Source: Curtobacterium sp. MCLR17_032 (lineage in GTDB: Bacteria > Actinomycetota > Actinomycetes > Actinomycetales > Microbacteriaceae). Taken from it: a DNA stretch of 64,000 bases. Positions 31,026 through 39,773 of the stretch are shown piece by piece (the first letter of the stretch is position 1; the number at the start of each line of letters is the position of its first letter). The stretch is taken from NCBI RefSeq assembly GCF_003234795.2, contig NZ_CP126268.1, forward strand, positions 372,001 to 436,000, read 5' to 3'. The notes beneath the pieces are model-generated. The model did not search any database. It worked only from the letters and a program-made list of their open reading frames with translations, and had not been told where the DNA came from. The position numbers were made by a program, and so were the translations under genes.

Positions 31026-31604
31026 ATGGCGCGCAGCATCGACCTCGAGGAACGCCGCCGTACCGTGTCCGCGGCGGCCTGTCAGGTCCTCGCCCGCGAC
31101 GGCCTCGGTGCCCTGTCCGTGCGGAACGTCGCCGCCGAGGCAGGGCTGCCCCCGAGCACTGTCCGGTACGCCTTCCCGACCCAGGCGAGCGTCCGGGAGC
31201 ACGCCATCGCATCGGTGTTCGACCGGACCCGCGAGCGCATCGAGGCGATCCCCGCAGACCTGCCGACACGGCAGTGGGCGCGGGCGGTGCTGGTCGAACT
31301 GCTGCCCCTCGACGACGAGCGCGTGGTCGAGCTCGACGTCTACCTGGCCCTGGGCAACGCCGCACTGACGGACGCCGAGCTCCGCCCGACGCTCGACCGG
31401 GTCGTCGTCGAGATGCGCCGGTGGTGTGAGCGGGTCCTCGAGGTACTCGGGGTCCCGAGCGCTGACCTGGAGTACGAGGCCTGCCGGCTGCACGCCCTCC
31501 TCGACGGCCTCGCGATGCACGTCGCCCGGCTGGCCCCCGGGGAATCGGGGGACTGGGCGATCGACGTCCTCGAGCGACACGTCGACGGGGTCGCCCGGGC
31601 CTGA
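31026..31604 (+). CDS. TetR-family repressor of the SMR exporter
   Basis: A 192-residue repressor. The N-terminal helix-turn-helix (residues ~8-55) reads RRRTVSAAACQVLARDGLGALSVRNVAAEAGLPPSTVRYAFPTQASVREHA, the usual TetR layout. The rest is the helical ligand and dimer domain, with PDYGF-type conservation absent, as normal. Its divergent position with two direct-repeat operators in an 89-bp gap strongly suggests control of the SMR genes and itself. The second operator ends 9 bp before the ATG. Confidence 0.88.
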   Translation: MARSIDLEERRRTVSAAACQVLARDGLGALSVRNVAAEAGLPPSTVRYAFPTQASVREHAIASVFDRTRERIEAIPADLPTRQWARAVLVELLPLDDERVVELDVYLALGNAALTDAELRPTLDRVVVEMRRWCERVLEVLGVPSADLEYEACRLHALLDGLAMHVARLAPGESGDWAIDVLERHVDGVARA

Positions 31605-31619
31605 CACACGGCGAGCCGG

Positions 31620-31756
31620 CCGGTGCCGACCAGAGCCGGCCTGTGCCGGCCAGCGCCGGCCTGTGCCGGCCTGTGCCGGCCTGTGCCGACCCGCGCCGAC
31701 CCGACCCGCGCCGACCCGTGCCGACCGGTGCCGACCGGTGCCGGCCAGAGCCGGAG
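31620..31756. repeat. 10-bp tandem repeat between TetR and permease genes
   Basis: About 14 units with a period of 10 bp (TGCCGGCCTG-like, drifting to TGCCGACCCG and TGCCGACCGG) fill the gap after the TetR stop. Codons read through it as a low-complexity peptide on both strands, which I regard as shadow ORFs. It ends ~70 bp before the permease start. Confidence 0.8.
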
Positions 31757-31825
31757 CCGCCACGGTCTACCGGGCGTGGGACGAGCCTCCAGGTCGACGC
31801 CCCGGACGGCCTCTATCCTGTCCCG

Positions 31826-32845
31826 GTGACGAGCACCCCCGCCCGCCCCGTCACGACGCGCCCGCGCAGCCTGACCGGCCCCGGTCTGGTCCTCGCCGCC
31901 GTCGTGGCGCTCCTCGCCGTCCGCGTGCTCTCGCCGGCCGTCGGGACCGCCGGCCTGCCCGACGTGGTGCAGGACTTCCTGACGCTCGCGATCAGCGTCG
32001 TCGTCGAGTCGCTGCCCTTCGTGGTCCTGGGCATCGTGCTGTCGATCGTCGTCGAGGTCTGGGTGCCGCACGGGGTCCTCGAGCGCATCCTGCCGACCCG
32101 GCCGCTGCCCCGGCGCGCGGTCATCTCGCTCATCGGCATGCTGTTCCCGGTCTGCGAGTGCGGCAACGTCCCGCTCGCCCGCGGCTTGATGCTCCGCGGG
32201 TTCACCCCGGCCGAGGCGGTCACGTTCCTCGTCGCCGCACCGATCCTCAACCCGCTCGTCATCATCAGCACCGCGCAGGCCTTCGGCTGGTCCGGCTGGA
32301 TCCTGCCCGCCCGGATCGTCGGCGGCTTCGTCGTCGCGAACCTGGTCGGCTGGATCGTCGACGCCCACCGCCGTCCGGCGGACCTGCTCCTCCCCGCGTT
32401 CGAGGCCCGCTGCCGCGCAGCCGTCGGCGCCCCGCCGGTGCGTGACAAGTGGCGCGAGAGCGCGTCGCACTTCGGCGGCGAGACCGCGACGATGATGCCG
32501 GCCCTGTTCGTCGGCGCCGGGCTGGCCGCCGCGATCCAGGTCGCTGTGCCGCGGAGTGCCCTGGTCGCGGTGGGGTCGAACCCGGTGCTGTCGGTCGTCG
32601 CGATGATGCTGCTGGCGATGACGGTGTCGCTCTGCTCGAACGTGGACGCCTTCTTCGCGCTGTCCTTCGCGTCGACGTTCCTGCCCGGGTCGATCACCGC
32701 GTTCCTCATCATCGGGCCGATCATCGACGTCAAGATGATCGCCCTGCTCCGCACGACGTTCCGCGCCCGCTTCCTGGTGCTGCTCGCGGTCGTCTGCGTC
32801 CTGTTCGCCGCGACCGTCGGATTGGTGATGAATGTCTTCGTCTGA
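31826..32845 (+). CDS. YraQ/ArsP-like permease
   Basis: A 339-residue membrane permease of the DUF318/ArsP_1 family with about eight helices. Its signature FPVCECGNVPLARGLMLRGFTPAEAVTFLVAAPILNPLVI (CECG motif near residue 110) and the second half repeat MMLLAMTVSLCSNVDAFFALSF are diagnostic. Family members export organoarsenicals or are linked to metal homeostasis; the ion here is unknown. TATCCT ends 6 nt before GTG 31826, so a leaderless start is chosen; the open frame further upstream is the 10-bp repeat. The 3' end overlaps the next gene by 14 nt. In Bacillus a similar permease is paired with the same partner family (YcgR/YcgQ). Confidence 0.82.
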   Translation: MTSTPARPVTTRPRSLTGPGLVLAAVVALLAVRVLSPAVGTAGLPDVVQDFLTLAISVVVESLPFVVLGIVLSIVVEVWVPHGVLERILPTRPLPRRAVISLIGMLFPVCECGNVPLARGLMLRGFTPAEAVTFLVAAPILNPLVIISTAQAFGWSGWILPARIVGGFVVANLVGWIVDAHRRPADLLLPAFEARCRAAVGAPPVRDKWRESASHFGGETATMMPALFVGAGLAAAIQVAVPRSALVAVGSNPVLSVVAMMLLAMTVSLCSNVDAFFALSFASTFLPGSITAFLIIGPIIDVKMIALLRTTFRARFLVLLAVVCVLFAATVGLVMNVFV

Positions 32846-33677
32846 GCAGCACCCGGTCGAGCACGAGCACGAGCACGGGTCGGCGAGAGCCGTCAGCCGG
32901 GCCGACCGCACCGCGGTGCGCCGCGCCCTGCTCGGGCTCGGGTCCGTCCTGGCCGTCGCCCTCGGCACCCTCTGGCTGGGCCTCGCCGACCACCTCGACC
33001 TCTACATCAACCCCCGGTACGCCGTCTTCACGCTGGTGCTCGCCGCCGTCGCGGTGCCCGCCTCGGTCGCCGGACTCGTCGTGGTCGCCCGCCACGGCAG
33101 CCACGCCCACGACGGGGACCCGGAACCCCGGCCGGGAGGCGGTGGTCGCCTCCTGCACGTCGTCCTCGGCTCGGTCGCAGCGCTCGTCACGATCGGCACC
33201 GTCGTCGCGATGCTCGTCCTGCCCCCGACGACCCTGTCTGCCCGGACCGCGCAGCAGCGGAGTGTCGGGTCCGCCTCGCTGTCCGACGCGACGGGCGCCG
33301 GGGCACCGGTGTCGCTCCTCGGCAGCGAGTCGGTCGACACGTCCGGCTACGGCGTGAAGGACTGGGCAGCGCTCATCCGGCAGAGCACCGACACGACCGC
33401 GCTCGTCGGCCGCAAGCTCACCCTCACCGGGTTCGTGGTGCCCGCGTCGGACGGCTCGTTCACCCTGACCCGCTTCGTCGTCAGCTGCTGCGCGGTCGAC
33501 GCCCAGCCGGTCGGCATCGGCGTGACGACCGACGGCACGCTGCCGACGGAGAACCAGTGGGTCCGGGTCGAGGGAGCCCTCGCCGCGAACCCGGACACCG
33601 CCTCGGACGCGCGGCTCGTGATCCGCGCGGCGACCGTCACCCGGGTCAGCCAGCCCTCGGACCCGTATGAGTACTGA
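32832..33677 (+). CDS. TIGR03943/YcgQ-like membrane protein
   Basis: A 281-residue protein partner of the permease. It starts with a His/Glu-rich stretch (HPVEHEHEHG), has three to four N-terminal membrane helices (LGLGSVLAVALGTLWLGLAD, AVFTLVLAAVAVPASVAGLVVVA, VLGSVAALVTIGTVVAMLVLP) and an extracytoplasmic C-terminal domain (~160-281). That domain contains KLTLTGFVVPASDGSFTLTRFVVSCCAVDAQPVGIGV, the conserved CC motif of the family. A metal-chaperone role for the permease fits the His cluster and Cys pair but is inference. It overlaps both neighbours. Confidence 0.78.
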   Translation: MSSSEQHPVEHEHEHGSARAVSRADRTAVRRALLGLGSVLAVALGTLWLGLADHLDLYINPRYAVFTLVLAAVAVPASVAGLVVVARHGSHAHDGDPEPRPGGGGRLLHVVLGSVAALVTIGTVVAMLVLPPTTLSARTAQQRSVGSASLSDATGAGAPVSLLGSESVDTSGYGVKDWAALIRQSTDTTALVGRKLTLTGFVVPASDGSFTLTRFVVSCCAVDAQPVGIGVTTDGTLPTENQWVRVEGALAANPDTASDARLVIRAATVTRVSQPSDPYEY

Positions 33678-35103
33678 CACCGACACCGACACCGACATCG
33701 ACGCCGTCCGTCCCCGACGTCCGGTCACCCACCGCTTCCGCCGCCGGTTCACGGCCGTCGTGGTCGTGCTGGCCGTGGTCGCCGCGCTCGCCGCCGTCGC
33801 CGGGTCGCAGCAGGGGCCCCGGCTGCGGTCGGTGTCGTACGACGCCAGCGACCTGGTGACCCGGCCCGCGCAGCGCGTGATCCTCACCGCGAACCAGGCC
33901 GTCCAGCGCGTCCCGGCGTCGGCGGTCCGGGTCAGCCCCGCGGCGGCGTTCTCGGTCACCTCGAGCGGCAACACCGTCGCCGTCGAGTTCGCCGGCCCGC
34001 TCGACTACGACCGCGACTACACGCTGAGCATCCGCGGCGTCCGCGCTCCCGGGCAAGCGGCGGCGTCGCAGCTGCGCACCACGATCCGGACCGGCAGCAC
34101 CGACGTCCTCGCCGTGGTGCCGGGGCGGAACGGCGGAGCCGACCGGATCGTCCGCCGGGACCTCGGCGCCGCCGGCATCCGCACCGTCTACCGGGCGGCG
34201 GGCATCGCCGAGTACGCGGTCCTCGCCCGCTCCCTGGTCGTGCTCCGCAACGACTCGTCCGGGCACTCGGCGATCGACATCGTGCCGCTCGCCGGCGGGG
34301 TGCAGGACCCGTCGGTCCCGGTCGAACGGCTGTCGATGCCGAGCCCGGTCGGCACCGCGAAGGCCCTGCACGCGGCCGACGACGGGGCTTCGTTCGGGTT
34401 CGTCTACGCCGACACCTCGTCCGGCCGGTCGGAGGACGTCGGCCTGTACGACGTCGACCTGACGGGGACGCACCAGCCCGAACCGGTCGGGGCGGACGGC
34501 AAGCCCGCGATCGGCGCGACCCCGCTGTCGGTCGCCCAGTGGGCGTACGTGCCACGCACCGAGAGCGCCCTGGTCCGGACCGGCACCGACGACCTGGTGC
34601 TCGTCGACATGGGCGGCCGGAACGCCCCCGTGCGGCTCGGGTCCGCCACCTACCTGCACGGCTTCGTCGGCTCCGGCACGACCGCCGTCGTCGAGACGGG
34701 CACGGGCATCGTGCAGCTGGACCTGACGAACGGCCGACGCACCGCGCTGCCCACACCGGCGGCGAGCACCGACCAGCCGTACCTCGGTCGCATCGCCCCG
34801 CTCGCCGAGGGGCGTTACCTGCGGCTGGTCGGGTCGACCCGGACGGACGGCACCCTGGCGGCCCGCATCGTGCGGGTGGACGGGGCACGGGCCTCCCGGC
34901 TGGCGGTGACCATCCCCGACGACGCGAGCGTGACCGCGGTCTGCCCCTCGCCGAACGGGCAGTTCGTCGCCCTGGCGACCCGCTCGGCGGACGGCGCGCT
35001 CGTCACGGTGGTCGATGCCACGTCGGGGGCGCTCGAAGCGTCCCTGGCCGGCACGGCGATCGACTGGTGCACGGCGCTGCCGACGGGCGACGAGGTCGGC
35101 TGA
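33667..35103 (+). CDS. Membrane-anchored beta-propeller-like protein of unknown function
   Basis: A 478-residue protein I do not recognise by name. An N-terminal cytosolic stretch rich in TD repeats (STDTDTDTDID) precedes a single membrane segment RFTAVVVVLAVVAALAAVAG (~29-48). The ~420-residue exterior part begins with an Ig/SbsA-like strand set (SVSYDASDLVTRPAQRVILTANQAVQ, FAGPLDYDRDYTLSI) and continues with repeated short beta units (DRIVRRDL, AIDIVPLAGG, SEDVGLYDVDL, DDLVLVDMGG, GIVQLDL, LVTVVDATSGAL), typical of a WD40/TolB-like propeller. It overlaps the YcgQ-like gene by 11 nt and is probably the third gene of that operon. Its N-terminal anchor and propeller suggest a scaffold or sensor. 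Confidence 0.55.
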   Translation: MSTDTDTDTDIDAVRPRRPVTHRFRRRFTAVVVVLAVVAALAAVAGSQQGPRLRSVSYDASDLVTRPAQRVILTANQAVQRVPASAVRVSPAAAFSVTSSGNTVAVEFAGPLDYDRDYTLSIRGVRAPGQAAASQLRTTIRTGSTDVLAVVPGRNGGADRIVRRDLGAAGIRTVYRAAGIAEYAVLARSLVVLRNDSSGHSAIDIVPLAGGVQDPSVPVERLSMPSPVGTAKALHAADDGASFGFVYADTSSGRSEDVGLYDVDLTGTHQPEPVGADGKPAIGATPLSVAQWAYVPRTESALVRTGTDDLVLVDMGGRNAPVRLGSATYLHGFVGSGTTAVVETGTGIVQLDLTNGRRTALPTPAASTDQPYLGRIAPLAEGRYLRLVGSTRTDGTLAARIVRVDGARASRLAVTIPDDASVTAVCPSPNGQFVALATRSADGALVTVVDATSGALEASLAGTAIDWCTALPTGDEVG

Positions 35104-35106
35104 GCG

Positions 35107-35150
35107 GGCCCGGCGCCGCCGAGCCGCCGCCGGCCCGTCGTCGCCGGGCC
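35107..35150. terminator. Candidate hairpin between convergent genes
   Basis: GGCCCGGCG (35107-35115) pairs with CGCCGGGCC (35142-35150) across a GC-rich 26-nt loop that has its own smaller pairings. It lies 4 bp past the propeller-protein stop and 8 bp before the AraC-family stop. Confidence 0.35.
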
Positions 35151-35157
35151 GGCGCGG

Positions 35158-36120
35158 CTACTGGCGGAGGGTCCGCCGCGGGTACTCGCCGAAGCGCCGC
35201 AGGTACTCGCCCGAGAACCGCCCCATGTGCGAGAAGCCCCAGCGCGAGGCGATCTCCGCCACCGACGCGGTCCCCGGCTCCGCCGCGAGCAGGTCGGCAC
35301 GCACCTGGCGCAGCCGGACCTCGCGCAGGTAGTTCATCGGCGTGCGGTCGAGCGTCCGCTGGAACGACTCCTGCAGCGCCCGGACGCTGAGGTCCGCCGC
35401 CTGGGCGATGTCCGTCACGGTCAACGGTTCGCCGGCGTGCTCGTGCAGGAACTCGACGGCCTTGCGGACGCGGGTGTTGCGGCGCTCGCCGTAGCCCTCG
35501 GGCTGGACCTCGGCCTGCAGCCGGTACAGCCCGAAGAGCGAACGGACGACGTCGCGCTGCGCCTCGTGCCACGCGAGCGACTGCCGGCCCGCGGTGCGGA
35601 GGGACTGGACGGCCCCGGCGACGGAACCGCGCCACACCTGCACGGCGGCGGCGGTCGGCGGGGTCGAGCGGTCGAAGCCGAGCGTGCCGTCGACGATGTA
35701 CTGCTCGCGGGCCACGTCGAGGACCAGGTCGCGGTCCAGGTGCACGAGCCGCTGATCCCAGTTCTCGTACTCCATCTCGAAGCGTCGCTCGATCGGGAAC
35801 AGCGTCGGGACGCCGGGCTCCATGCGGACCTCGTCGCGCCCGACGTCGACCCGGGCGCGGCCGGCGTCGAGCCACTGGACGACGACCTCGTTCTCGACGG
35901 CGACGTCGCCGCGCAGGTACCCGTGCATCTGCGACCGGCGGATGCTCATGCGGTCGTCGCCGACGCCGACGTACTTGTACCAGTAGTCGTGGTCGACGGG
36001 GGAGGAGTACCAGGTCCGGCCCGCGTACATGCCCGCGAGGTCCTTGACGGCGCCACCGGTGTCGGTGCCCGACACGGCGACGATCGCGCCGTTCGGTGCC
36101 GAGTTCTCCGGATTCGTCAT
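35158..36120 (-). CDS. AraC-family transcriptional regulator
   Basis: A 320-residue regulator. The ~200-residue N-terminal part (RTWYSSPVDHDYWYKYVGVGDDRMSIRRSQMHGYLRGDVAV...) resembles the AraC-binding/AraC_binding_2 cupin-like sensor. The C-terminal ~100 residues hold both helix-turn-helices: VRKAVEFLHEHAGEPLTVTDIAQAADLSVRALQESFQRTLDRTPMNYLREVRLRQVRADLL and SVAEIASRWGFSHMGRFSGEYLRRFGEYPRRTLR. The effector is unknown. ATG 36118-36120 has GGTGGAG close upstream, so the longer frame is not used. It has no obvious target next to it; the alcohol dehydrogenase upstream is on the same strand behind a terminator. Confidence 0.88.
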   Translation of the reverse strand: MTNPENSAPNGAIVAVSGTDTGGAVKDLAGMYAGRTWYSSPVDHDYWYKYVGVGDDRMSIRRSQMHGYLRGDVAVENEVVVQWLDAGRARVDVGRDEVRMEPGVPTLFPIERRFEMEYENWDQRLVHLDRDLVLDVAREQYIVDGTLGFDRSTPPTAAAVQVWRGSVAGAVQSLRTAGRQSLAWHEAQRDVVRSLFGLYRLQAEVQPEGYGERRNTRVRKAVEFLHEHAGEPLTVTDIAQAADLSVRALQESFQRTLDRTPMNYLREVRLRQVRADLLAAEPGTASVAEIASRWGFSHMGRFSGEYLRRFGEYPRRTLRQ

Positions 36121-36277
36121 GACTCCACCTTCCCTCGCTCGGGATCGTGACGCGAGTCGCTGCGTGCGGTGCCGTCCCGGGACGGCGTTCCGCGGACCTT
36201 GTCTGGGAGACGTTGAGGTCCCGGCCAGGTTCACGCCCGGATCGGGGGACAGCGGGTGTGGACGGGGGGACCACACG

Positions 36278-36315
36278 ACGGGAGGCCCGTCACCAGCTGG
36301 TGACGGGCCTCCCGT
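36278..36315. terminator. Palindromic terminator after the alcohol dehydrogenase
   Basis: 19-nt perfect arms (ACGGGAGGCCCGTCACCAG and complement) meet at CAGCTG. It lies ~50 bp past the dehydrogenase stop and upstream of the AraC gene. Another member of the CGGGAGGCCCG palindrome family. Confidence 0.8.
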
Positions 36316-36364
36316 TCGCGGTGTGGACCGGCGGGACGACGTGCGTGACGTCGTGCGCAGGTCG

Positions 36365-37411
36365 TTACGCGAGCGTCGCCGCGTCGATGACGAAGCGGTA
36401 GCGGACGTCCGAGGCGAGGACCCGCTCGTAGGCCTCGTTCACCTGGTCGGCGCTGATGAGCTCGGTCTCCGGCAGGATGCCGTGCTCGGCGCAGAAGTCG
36501 AGCATCTCCTGGGTCTCCTGGATGCCGCCGATCGCGGAACCCGCCCAGCTGCGGCGGCCCGGGATCAGGGCGAAGGCCGGGACCTCGAGGGGCTCGGACG
36601 GCGCACCGACGTTGACCATCGTGCCGTCGACCTTGAGCAGGTTGAGGTAGGCACCCATGTCGACCTTGGCCGACACCGTGTTGATGATGAGGTCGAACGA
36701 GTTCGCGAGCTTCTCGAACGTCTCGGCGTCCTTGGTTGCGTAGTGGGCCTTCGCGCCGAAGCGGAGCGAGTCCTCCTGCTTCGAGGTGGTCTGCGACAGG
36801 ACGGTGACCTCGGCGCCGAGCGCCGCGGCGATCTTGACGCCCATGTGACCGAGGCCGCCGAGGCCGACGATCGCGACCTGCATGCCGGGGCCGGCCTTCC
36901 AGTGGTGCAGCGGCGAGTACAGCGTGATGCCGGCGCAGAGCAGCGGGGCGACCTTCTCGATGTCGAGCGACTCGGGGACGCGGAGGACGAAGTCCTGGTC
37001 CACGACGACGGCCTGCGAGTAGCCGCCCTGCGTGATCGTGCCGTCGGCGGGGTCGACGCTGGCGTAGGTGCCGATGTTGCCCTTCAGGCAGTACTGCTCC
37101 TGGCCGGCGAGGCACTGCTCGCACTCGCCACAGGAGTTGACCATGCAGCCGACGCCGACCAGGTCGCCGACGGCGTACTTCGTGACGTCCGCGCCGACCT
37201 CGGTGACGTGGCCGACGATCTCGTGGCCGACGACCTGCGGGTACTGGATGGGGCCCCACTCGCCGCGGACGGTGTGGATGTCGGAGTGGCAGATGCCGGC
37301 GTAGGCGATGTCGATCATGACGTCGCCGGGCAGGAGGTCGCGGCGCTCGATGGTGGTCTTGACGAGCGGTTCGGTCGCGGACGGTGCCGCGTACGCGTTG
37401 ACGGTGCGCAA
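36365..37411 (-). CDS. Zinc-dependent NAD(P)-type alcohol dehydrogenase
   Basis: A 348-residue MDR-superfamily dehydrogenase of the cinnamyl-alcohol/YahK type. Catalytic-zinc ligands lie in [15 protein letters not shown] and [12 protein letters not shown]; structural-zinc cysteines in [21 protein letters not shown]; the Rossmann loop is [22 protein letters not shown]. It probably interconverts aldehydes and primary alcohols with NADPH. The start is TTG 37409-37411 with GAGGAG 4 nt upstream; the longer frame reads through a 25-bp tandem repeat. No functional partner is encoded nearby. Confidence 0.9.
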   Translation of the reverse strand: MRTVNAYAAPSATEPLVKTTIERRDLLPGDVMIDIAYAGICHSDIHTVRGEWGPIQYPQVVGHEIVGHVTEVGADVTKYAVGDLVGVGCMVNSCGECEQCLAGQEQYCLKGNIGTYASVDPADGTITQGGYSQAVVVDQDFVLRVPESLDIEKVAPLLCAGITLYSPLHHWKAGPGMQVAIVGLGGLGHMGVKIAAALGAEVTVLSQTTSKQEDSLRFGAKAHYATKDAETFEKLANSFDLIINTVSAKVDMGAYLNLLKVDGTMVNVGAPSEPLEVPAFALIPGRRSWAGSAIGGIQETQEMLDFCAEHGILPETELISADQVNEAYERVLASDVRYRFVIDAATLA

Positions 37412-37529
37412 GGGTCTCCTCGTGGGGTGGGGATGTCGGGCCGGGTGCGGCCCGCCCACGATCCTGCTCCGGTTGCGCGACACGTGACAGGTACGGCTGG
37501 AACACCCTTCGGGTTGCCCGGAGGCGCGT

Positions 37530-37630
37530 GGCGTGCTGCTTGCCAGCGGCAGCGGGCGTGCTGCTTGCCGGCGGCATCGGGCGTGCTGCTTGCCGGCGGC
37601 GTCGGGCGTGCTGCTTGCCGGCGGGCATCC
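37530..37630. repeat. 25-bp tandem repeat upstream of the alcohol dehydrogenase
   Basis: Four units of GGCGTGCTGCTTGCCGGCGG plus CATCG run head to tail from 37530, with few differences; the fourth is followed by a degenerate fifth. It occupies the gap between the glycerate kinase 3' end and the dehydrogenase promoter. Confidence 0.8.
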
Positions 37631-37652
37631 GGCGTGCTGGCCGCGAGCGGCG

Positions 37653-38750
37653 TCAGGCGTCCTGCGCCCGTGCGAACCGCGCGCCGGCGATCCGGGCGAA
37701 CCGCACCGGGTCCCGGAGGGCGTCGTCGGGCTCGCCCGCCGTCTGCGTCGCGATGACCGTGAGCGAGGCGGCCAGCGCGAACCCGTCGACCGACGTCTCG
37801 ACCACTCCCGCGACCAGCGCCGTGGGGATCCCGCGTGCCTCGGCGAGCGCCCGGACCACCGTCGGTGCCTTGCCGGCGGCGCTCTGGGCGTCGAAGCAGC
37901 CCTCGCCGGTGACCACGAGGTCGGCCCCGGTGACGGCGTCGGACAGTCCGATGGCGTCCGCGACGGTCGCGGCGCCGCGCGCGAGGACGGCGCCCCAGGC
38001 CAGGAGGCCGAAGCCCGTCCCGCCCGCGGCGCCTGCGCCCGGGGTGGTGAGGTCGACGTCCGGGAAGCACGCGGCCCAGCGGCTGAGCCGCGCCTCGTGC
38101 ACGGCGAGACGGTCCGGCGTCACGCCCTTCTGCGGTCCGAACACGGTGGCGGCACCGTCGGGTCCGAGGAGCGGCGAGGTCACGTCGGTCAGCACCACGG
38201 CCCCCAGCGGCGGCAGGGACCGGAGCGTGCCGGTGTCGACGGGAGGCACGTGGTCGAGCACCGCCCCGCCGGTCACGCCCGCCGGCACCGCCGTCCCGAG
38301 CGCGAGGCCCAGCGCCTGCAGCGCACCGACGCCGCCGTCGGTCGAGGCGCTGCCGCCGATGCCGAGGAGCAGCCCGGTCGCTCCGGCGTCGAGGGCTGCG
38401 GCGATCGCCTGCCCGAACCCGGTGGTGTGGGCGGTGTCGGGGCGGAGGTCGTCGAGGAGCGTCAGCCCGCTCGTCGCCGCCAGCTCGACCAGGGCGCGGC
38501 CGTCCGGCAGTCGGAGCCAGGCCGTCTCGACGGGCCGGTCGTCCGGTCCGGTCACGGTCACCGGGACGCGTTCGCTGCCCGGTACCGCGGCGGCGACGGC
38601 GTCGAGGGTGCCCTCGCCGCCGTCCGCCATCGGCAGCAGGACGAGGTCGTCGTCCGGTCGTTCGCTCCGCCAACCGACGGCGACGGCGTCCGCGATCTCG
38701 GCTGCCGACGCGGTGCCCTTGAACGAGTCCGGTGCGATGACGACGCGCAT
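37653..38750 (-). CDS. Glycerate 2-kinase family enzyme
   Basis: A 365-residue kinase of the GarK/GlxK type, phosphorylating D-glycerate in the glyoxylate/tartronate-semialdehyde route. It starts [27 protein letters not shown] and holds the family core [45 protein letters not shown] and [19 protein letters not shown]. The ATG at 38748-38750 is preferred: TAGCGT lies 6 nt upstream on the minus strand, a leaderless layout, and the protein then begins as in relatives; a GTG two codons upstream is the alternative. It is a single-gene unit. Confidence 0.88.
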   Translation of the reverse strand: MRVVIAPDSFKGTASAAEIADAVAVGWRSERPDDDLVLLPMADGGEGTLDAVAAAVPGSERVPVTVTGPDDRPVETAWLRLPDGRALVELAATSGLTLLDDLRPDTAHTTGFGQAIAAALDAGATGLLLGIGGSASTDGGVGALQALGLALGTAVPAGVTGGAVLDHVPPVDTGTLRSLPPLGAVVLTDVTSPLLGPDGAATVFGPQKGVTPDRLAVHEARLSRWAACFPDVDLTTPGAGAAGGTGFGLLAWGAVLARGAATVADAIGLSDAVTGADLVVTGEGCFDAQSAAGKAPTVVRALAEARGIPTALVAGVVETSVDGFALAASLTVIATQTAGEPDDALRDPVRFARIAGARFARAQDA

Positions 38751-38887
38751 CCGCACACGCTACTGGCTTCCCCGGAACGCAACCCCGGCGGCGTCACACC
38801 ACGGAGTACCGCTGCGCGATGACGCCCCCGTTGCGTTTCGCGGACCCACCCCGGGGGGCCCGGGCGGGGCTGAGTACCGTCCGGACG

Positions 38888-39730
38888 ATGACCGACGACC
38901 GCCGACGCGAACTGGGTTCCACCGACGCCCCCGTGGAGGACGAGCTCGCCGAGTCCTTCGACGCCACCATCGAGGAGGGCGCCGAACGCCTGCACCGCAC
39001 GACCCGGGCGATCGTCATCACCGGGTTCTTCGGCGGCCTCGAGGTGGGCCTCGGCGTGATGGCCTACCTCGCCGTGCTCACCGAGACCGACAGCCACCTG
39101 CTCGCCGGTCTCGCGTTCGGCATCGGCTTCATCGCCCTGCACCTGGCGCACAGCGAGCTGTTCACCGAGAACTTCCTCATGCCCGTCGCCGCGGTCGTCG
39201 CCCGCGAGGGGACGGTCCTGCAGCTCGTGAAGCTCTGGGGCGGCACCCTGCTCGCGAACCTCGCCGGCGGGTGGGTCTTCATGTGGCTGGTGGTGCAGGC
39301 GTTCCCGCAGTGGCACGCCACCCTCGCCGAGTCCGCGTCGCACTACATCGACGCGCCGTTCGGGCTGCAGAGCATCGTGCTCGCCGTGCTCGGCGGCAGC
39401 ACCATCACGCTGATGACCCGGATGCAGCAGGGCACCGACTCGGACCCGGCGAAGCTCGTCGCCGCCGTCGCGGGCGGGTTCCTGCTGGCGGGCCTGCAGC
39501 TGTTCCACTCGATCCTCGACTCGCTGCTGGTCTTCGGCGCGATCCAGTCGGGCGCGCCGATCACCTACGGCCAGTGGCTCGGGTGGTTCGGGTACACGCT
39601 GCTGTTCAACGTGCTCGGCGGTCTGGTGCTGGTGACGGCGCTGCGGCTGCTCCGCACGAAGGAGCTCGTCCAGGACCGCCGCGACGACGCCGAGGACGAT
39701 CCCGAGCGCGCGGCGACCGAGCAGGACTGA
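38888..39730 (+). CDS. Formate/nitrite transporter (FNT) family protein
   Basis: A 280-residue pentameric channel of the FocA/NirC family. An acidic N-terminal stretch (VEDELAESFDATIEEGAERLHRTTRAIVITGFFGGLEVGLG) is followed by about six membrane helices, with GIGFIALHLAHSELFTENFLMPV as the family hallmark and KLWGGTLLANLAGGW and ITLMTRMQQGTDSDPAKLVAAVAGGFLLAG after it. The AHSELFTENF phrase is typical of the YfdC-like branch. Formate, nitrite or another small anion may be the substrate. TACCGT ends 7 nt before ATG 38888 and there is no Shine-Dalgarno, so leaderless translation is assumed. Confidence 0.88.
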   Translation: MTDDRRRELGSTDAPVEDELAESFDATIEEGAERLHRTTRAIVITGFFGGLEVGLGVMAYLAVLTETDSHLLAGLAFGIGFIALHLAHSELFTENFLMPVAAVVAREGTVLQLVKLWGGTLLANLAGGWVFMWLVVQAFPQWHATLAESASHYIDAPFGLQSIVLAVLGGSTITLMTRMQQGTDSDPAKLVAAVAGGFLLAGLQLFHSILDSLLVFGAIQSGAPITYGQWLGWFGYTLLFNVLGGLVLVTALRLLRTKELVQDRRDDAEDDPERAATEQD

Positions 39731-39773
39731 GACGGGGGACGGGCGCGGCTGCGGTGCGCCGGGCGCGCCCGCG

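Noticed and set aside
37530..37630. 25-bp repeats as a possible CRISPR array or operator array
   Set aside because: No spacers between units, and the sequence is a simple tandem repeat with drift.
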